Positions 7,360 through 9,266 of a stretch of 9,266 nucleotides of DNA are shown piece after piece. The stretch is from positions 1 to 9,266 of the forward strand of contig JAEWLD010000295.1 of assembly GCA_023393485.1 (NCBI GenBank). Direction: 5' to 3'. A model generated the notes under the pieces. The model saw only the letters and a program-made list of their open reading frames with translations. It made no database searches and was not told where the DNA came from. Origin of the DNA: Bacteroidota bacterium. GTDB lineage: Bacteria; Bacteroidota; Bacteroidia; Flavobacteriales; Flavobacteriaceae. Position 1 is the first letter of the stretch; the number at the start of each line of letters is the position of its first letter. Position numbers and translations under genes: made by a program.

Positions 7360-7388
7360 CTGGCTTTACAATTCCGGCTTCCGCAAAT

Positions 7389-7724
7389 TTAATTTGGAAC
7401 TACGGGGTTGCGCGTATCTTTTGCCTCACCTTCGTATTCGATGATGTAGATGTCTTCGCTGTCGCGTTTCATGAAGTATTTTTCGCGCGCGTATTTTTCG
7501 ATCTGGTCAGGATTTTTGAGCAGTTTGATGCTTTTGGTGTCTTTCCTGATTTCGTCCTGGTAGTACTTTTTATTGTCTTCCATTTCGTCGATCTGGCTGT
7601 TGAGCACGCGGCTGTTGAACCACGAATAATTGTCAAGGAAAAGCATCCACACGATAAAAAACAGCGTCACCAACACATATTTGTTGCTGATGAACCTGAA
7701 CCAAGATTTCTGTGTGTAAGACAT
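7389..7724 (-). CDS. Septum formation initiator family protein (FtsB/DivIC-like)
   Basis: This 111-residue bitopic membrane protein has a short basic N-terminus, one transmembrane helix (about residues 15-31, YVLVTLFFIVWMLFL), a charged coiled-coil (about 37-65) and the conserved NPDQIEKYAREKYFMKRDSE region (71-90) followed by DIYII. This matches the FtsB/DivIC family in length and order. These proteins join FtsL and FtsQ/DivIB in the divisome and help activate septal peptidoglycan synthesis. The gene lies 89 nt downstream of uridine kinase on the same strand, a neighbourhood I associate with Flavobacteriia. Its TAA is only 29 nt from the stop of the convergent GH13 gene. Whether FtsB or DivIC is the better name cannot be decided here. 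Confidence 0.88.
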   Translation of the reverse strand: MSYTQKSWFRFISNKYVLVTLFFIVWMLFLDNYSWFNSRVLNSQIDEMEDNKKYYQDEIRKDTKSIKLLKNPDQIEKYAREKYFMKRDSEDIYIIEYEGEAKDTRNPVVPN

Positions 7725-7740
7725 TTAAGTTTGTTTGGTA

Positions 7741-7754
7741 GTCGTTGGTCGTTG
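7741..7754. repeat. Tandem GTCGTTG heptamer
   Basis: Two perfect copies of GTCGTTG (7741-7747 and 7748-7754) lie between uridine kinase and the septum gene, with a degenerate third unit (TTTGGTA) just before. Short runs of this kind occur between genes in flavobacteria. No function can be assigned. Confidence 0.45.
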
Positions 7755-7783
7755 CCCGGTGGAATTTACGAAGTTAAAGTTAT

Positions 7784-7802
7784 TTCTGCTTCTGCTTTCT
7801 GC
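7784..7802. repeat. Three-copy TTCTGC direct repeat
   Basis: TTCTGC occurs at 7784-7789, 7790-7795 and 7797-7802, just downstream of the uridine kinase stop. It forms a purine-rich GCAGAA track on the transcribed minus strand. It may be simple slippage sequence; it forms no hairpin, so I do not call it a terminator. Confidence 0.4.
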
Positions 7803-7813
7803 CTTAGCGAATC

Positions 7814-8422
7814 TCACGAAATCCGCTGATTGATCACCGCGCGAACCACGTCAATCGCAACGGTGTTGTATTTGTCATTCGGGATAATGATGTCCGCGAA
7901 GGCTTTGGTCGGTTCGATGAACTGCTGGTGCATCGGCTTGAGCGTATTCTGATAACGCGCCAAAACCTCGTCCATATCACGGCCGCGCTCGGCGATGTCG
8001 CGTTTCATGCGGCGAATCAGTCGCTCGTCGGAATCTGCGTGGACAAAAACCTTGACATCGCACAAATCGCGCAGTTCCGGATTGGCCAAAATCAAAATGC
8101 CCTCAACAATCATTACCTTTCTCGGATGCGTGATTACCGTATCATCCGTTCTGTTGTGCGTCACGAACGAATAGACAGGCTGCTCAACCGTACGTCCGGC
8201 CTTGAGTTCACGCAAGTGCGCAACCAGGAGTTCAAAATCAATCGCCCGCGGATGATCGAAATTGATCAGCGCGCGTTCGTCAAATGAAAGCCCGTCGTTG
8301 GCTTTGTAATAGGAATCCTGGTGAATGATGCCGACTTCGGTCTGCGGCAGTTCGTTCATAATCTGGTGGACGACGGTCGTTTTTCCGCTTCCGGTTCCGC
8401 CGGCAATACCGATGATCAGCAT
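7814..8422 (-). CDS. udk: Uridine kinase
   Basis: This 202-residue cytoplasmic enzyme phosphorylates uridine (and usually cytidine) using ATP or GTP to give UMP/CMP in pyrimidine salvage. The Walker A P-loop is GGTGSGKTT (8-16). Further uridine-kinase signatures are HQDSYYK (34-40) with catalytic D36, NFDHPRAID (54-62), YSFVTHNR (84-91), the VEGILIL strand and a lid-type RRMKRDIAERGRD segment. Length and motif order match the family from end to end. The ATG at 8422 has no Shine-Dalgarno sequence, which is normal for Bacteroidota. The gene lies 45 nt downstream of the DUF3999-like gene and may also have its own promoter in that gap. Confidence 0.96.
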   Translation of the reverse strand: MLIIGIAGGTGSGKTTVVHQIMNELPQTEVGIIHQDSYYKANDGLSFDERALINFDHPRAIDFELLVAHLRELKAGRTVEQPVYSFVTHNRTDDTVITHPRKVMIVEGILILANPELRDLCDVKVFVHADSDERLIRRMKRDIAERGRDMDEVLARYQNTLKPMHQQFIEPTKAFADIIIPNDKYNTVAIDVVRAVINQRIS

Positions 8423-8441
8423 AGGGATGAGTTTATGCTCG

Positions 8442-8449
8442 CAAAAATA
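8442..8449 (-). promoter_or_regulatory. Putative -7 element upstream of udk
   Basis: The minus strand reads TATTTTTG, an exact TAnnTTTG match, 19 nt upstream of the udk start in the 45-nt gap after the DUF3999-like gene. An ATTTG lies 14 nt further upstream, too close for a standard -33 box. The leader would be only about 15 nt. Confidence 0.3.
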
Positions 8450-8467
8450 ACAATATCTTTTTACAAA

Positions 8468-9266
8468 TCACCCGCGTTTCATGTCCTTAACAAGACTGAG
8501 CGTGAAATACATGATCACTAGCGCCGCAATCGCGATGCACGTCCATAAAAACCACGGTTTCTGCCAAAGCAGCTGCGCGTTTTGTGCATTTTTGGAATGC
8601 GATGTCCTATGGCTGATTTCGGTAATGGCCGCTTCAGGCAAATCGCCGTGGAGTTTGGCTTCGGGATAGGCCAGGTCGTAGTCGGGCAGTGGCAGTTTCG
8701 GGTTTCCGGTTCCAATTGAATACTTTTCACCCGCTTTCAAATCGGCGACGATCCACTGTAGCTTTTGCGAAAAAACGATGTCTTTAACCGTCAGTGGCGG
8801 ATTGTCTCGGTTGTCAATCCTGAAATAAAAATCCTTTTGGTGGAACGGCCCAAAAAATTTATTGGTGTGCTCGGATGACAGCGCAAAAGTCTGGATGATT
8901 TGTTCGCGGATGCCTTTTTTTCGCTTATACCTGTACGGAACTTGGGTGTAAAGCGTGACATTGCGGTTAAAATGGTTCGGCGCCGTGACGTTGAAATTGA
9001 ATTCCGTAATCCATTGCGCGTGGTCAAACACGACATGGATCAGCGTTGTCTTGTGTTCGGGCAATTGTTCAAACGTGACTTTTGCGGGCTTGAGATTTTC
9101 GATCCTCGGCTTGCCTGCGCCGGCGAACTGAATATCGCCAACTGCGATCACATTGAGCGGCAAAGTCTTTTTATCGTCGATGTCAAACCGGATATAATGG
9201 TATTTGTTGCGCGGCAAAAAAACAATTTTGAATTCGTCGGTTGACGATTCATTGGTGATTTCAGAC
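8468..9266 (-). CDS. DUF3999-like membrane-anchored protein (5' end truncated by window)
   Basis: The frame is open from the stop at 8468-8470 to the window edge, giving 265 visible residues. The true start lies beyond 9266, and a TTG near 9217 is only an internal codon. The visible part is beta-rich and without cysteine motifs or catalytic signatures. A segment with NRDNPPLTVKDI, then GEKYSIGTGNP and PDYDLAYPEAKL, resembles DUF3999 proteins as I remember them. It ends in one transmembrane helix (visible residues about 238-259, PWFLWTCIAIAALVIMYF) and a basic KDMKRG tail. That predicts a periplasmic domain anchored by a C-terminal helix. The N-terminal signal peptide would lie outside the window. 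Function is unknown. It may be co-transcribed with udk, 45 nt downstream. Confidence 0.6.
   Translation of the reverse strand, partial: SEITNESSTDEFKIVFLPRNKYHYIRFDIDDKKTLPLNVIAVGDIQFAGAGKPRIENLKPAKVTFEQLPEHKTTLIHVVFDHAQWITEFNFNVTAPNHFNRNVTLYTQVPYRYKRKKGIREQIIQTFALSSEHTNKFFGPFHQKDFYFRIDNRDNPPLTVKDIVFSQKLQWIVADLKAGEKYSIGTGNPKLPLPDYDLAYPEAKLHGDLPEAAITEISHRTSHSKNAQNAQLLWQKPWFLWTCIAIAALVIMYFTLSLVKDMKRG

Noticed and set aside
7358..7379. A possible terminator hairpin between the convergent genes (AGCTGG pairing with CCGGCT, 10-nt loop)
   Set aside because: The stem has only six pairs including a G-U, the loop is large and no T-run follows, so it is too weak to call.
9215..9217. A TTG start for the DUF3999-like protein
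   Set aside because: The frame stays open for 16 more codons to the window edge, so this is an internal Leu codon of a truncated gene.

Overview
The window looks like a chromosomal segment of a Bacteroidota bacterium, most likely a Flavobacteriia member of moderate GC. The signs are -7 promoter elements of the TAnnTTTG type, almost no Shine-Dalgarno sequences, a DivIC/FtsB-like septum protein directly downstream of uridine kinase, and Bacteroidota-style secreted glycoside hydrolases. The genus cannot be fixed from the sequence alone.

Left part (1-7359): a regulated carbohydrate locus. An AraC-family regulator (minus strand, 3' end cut by the window edge) diverges from a five-gene plus-strand operon across a 159-bp intergenic region. 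The operon encodes, in order, a PhyH-type Fe(II)/2-oxoglutarate dioxygenase, a xylose-isomerase-like TIM-barrel protein, a XylE-like sugar/proton symporter, a secreted GH127 (DUF1680) glycosidase and a secreted GH13 alpha-amylase-superfamily enzyme. Every junction is an overlap, a 1-nt gap or direct stop-start contact, so the five genes are almost certainly one transcript with coupled translation.

A working model (inference): the two secreted hydrolases trim a small glycoside in the periplasm, the symporter imports the released sugar, and the cytoplasmic dioxygenase and isomerase modify it. The window has no sugar kinase, no araBAD- or xylAB-type genes and no SusC/SusD pair, so the pathway is not a textbook arabinose or xylose route. 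The GH13 enzyme keeps its catalytic triad but has lost two conserved -1 subsite residues. The GH127 enzyme keeps the full zinc/cysteine set. The dioxygenase-isomerase pair has no assigned substrate. Together these make the locus the most novel part of the window.

Right part (7389-9266): conserved genes on the minus strand, convergent with the operon. Transcription order is a 5'-truncated DUF3999-like membrane-anchored protein, uridine kinase (udk), then a DivIC/FtsB-like septum formation protein. No tRNA, rRNA, CRISPR array or insertion sequence was seen, and no gene-free stretch exceeds 300 bases.
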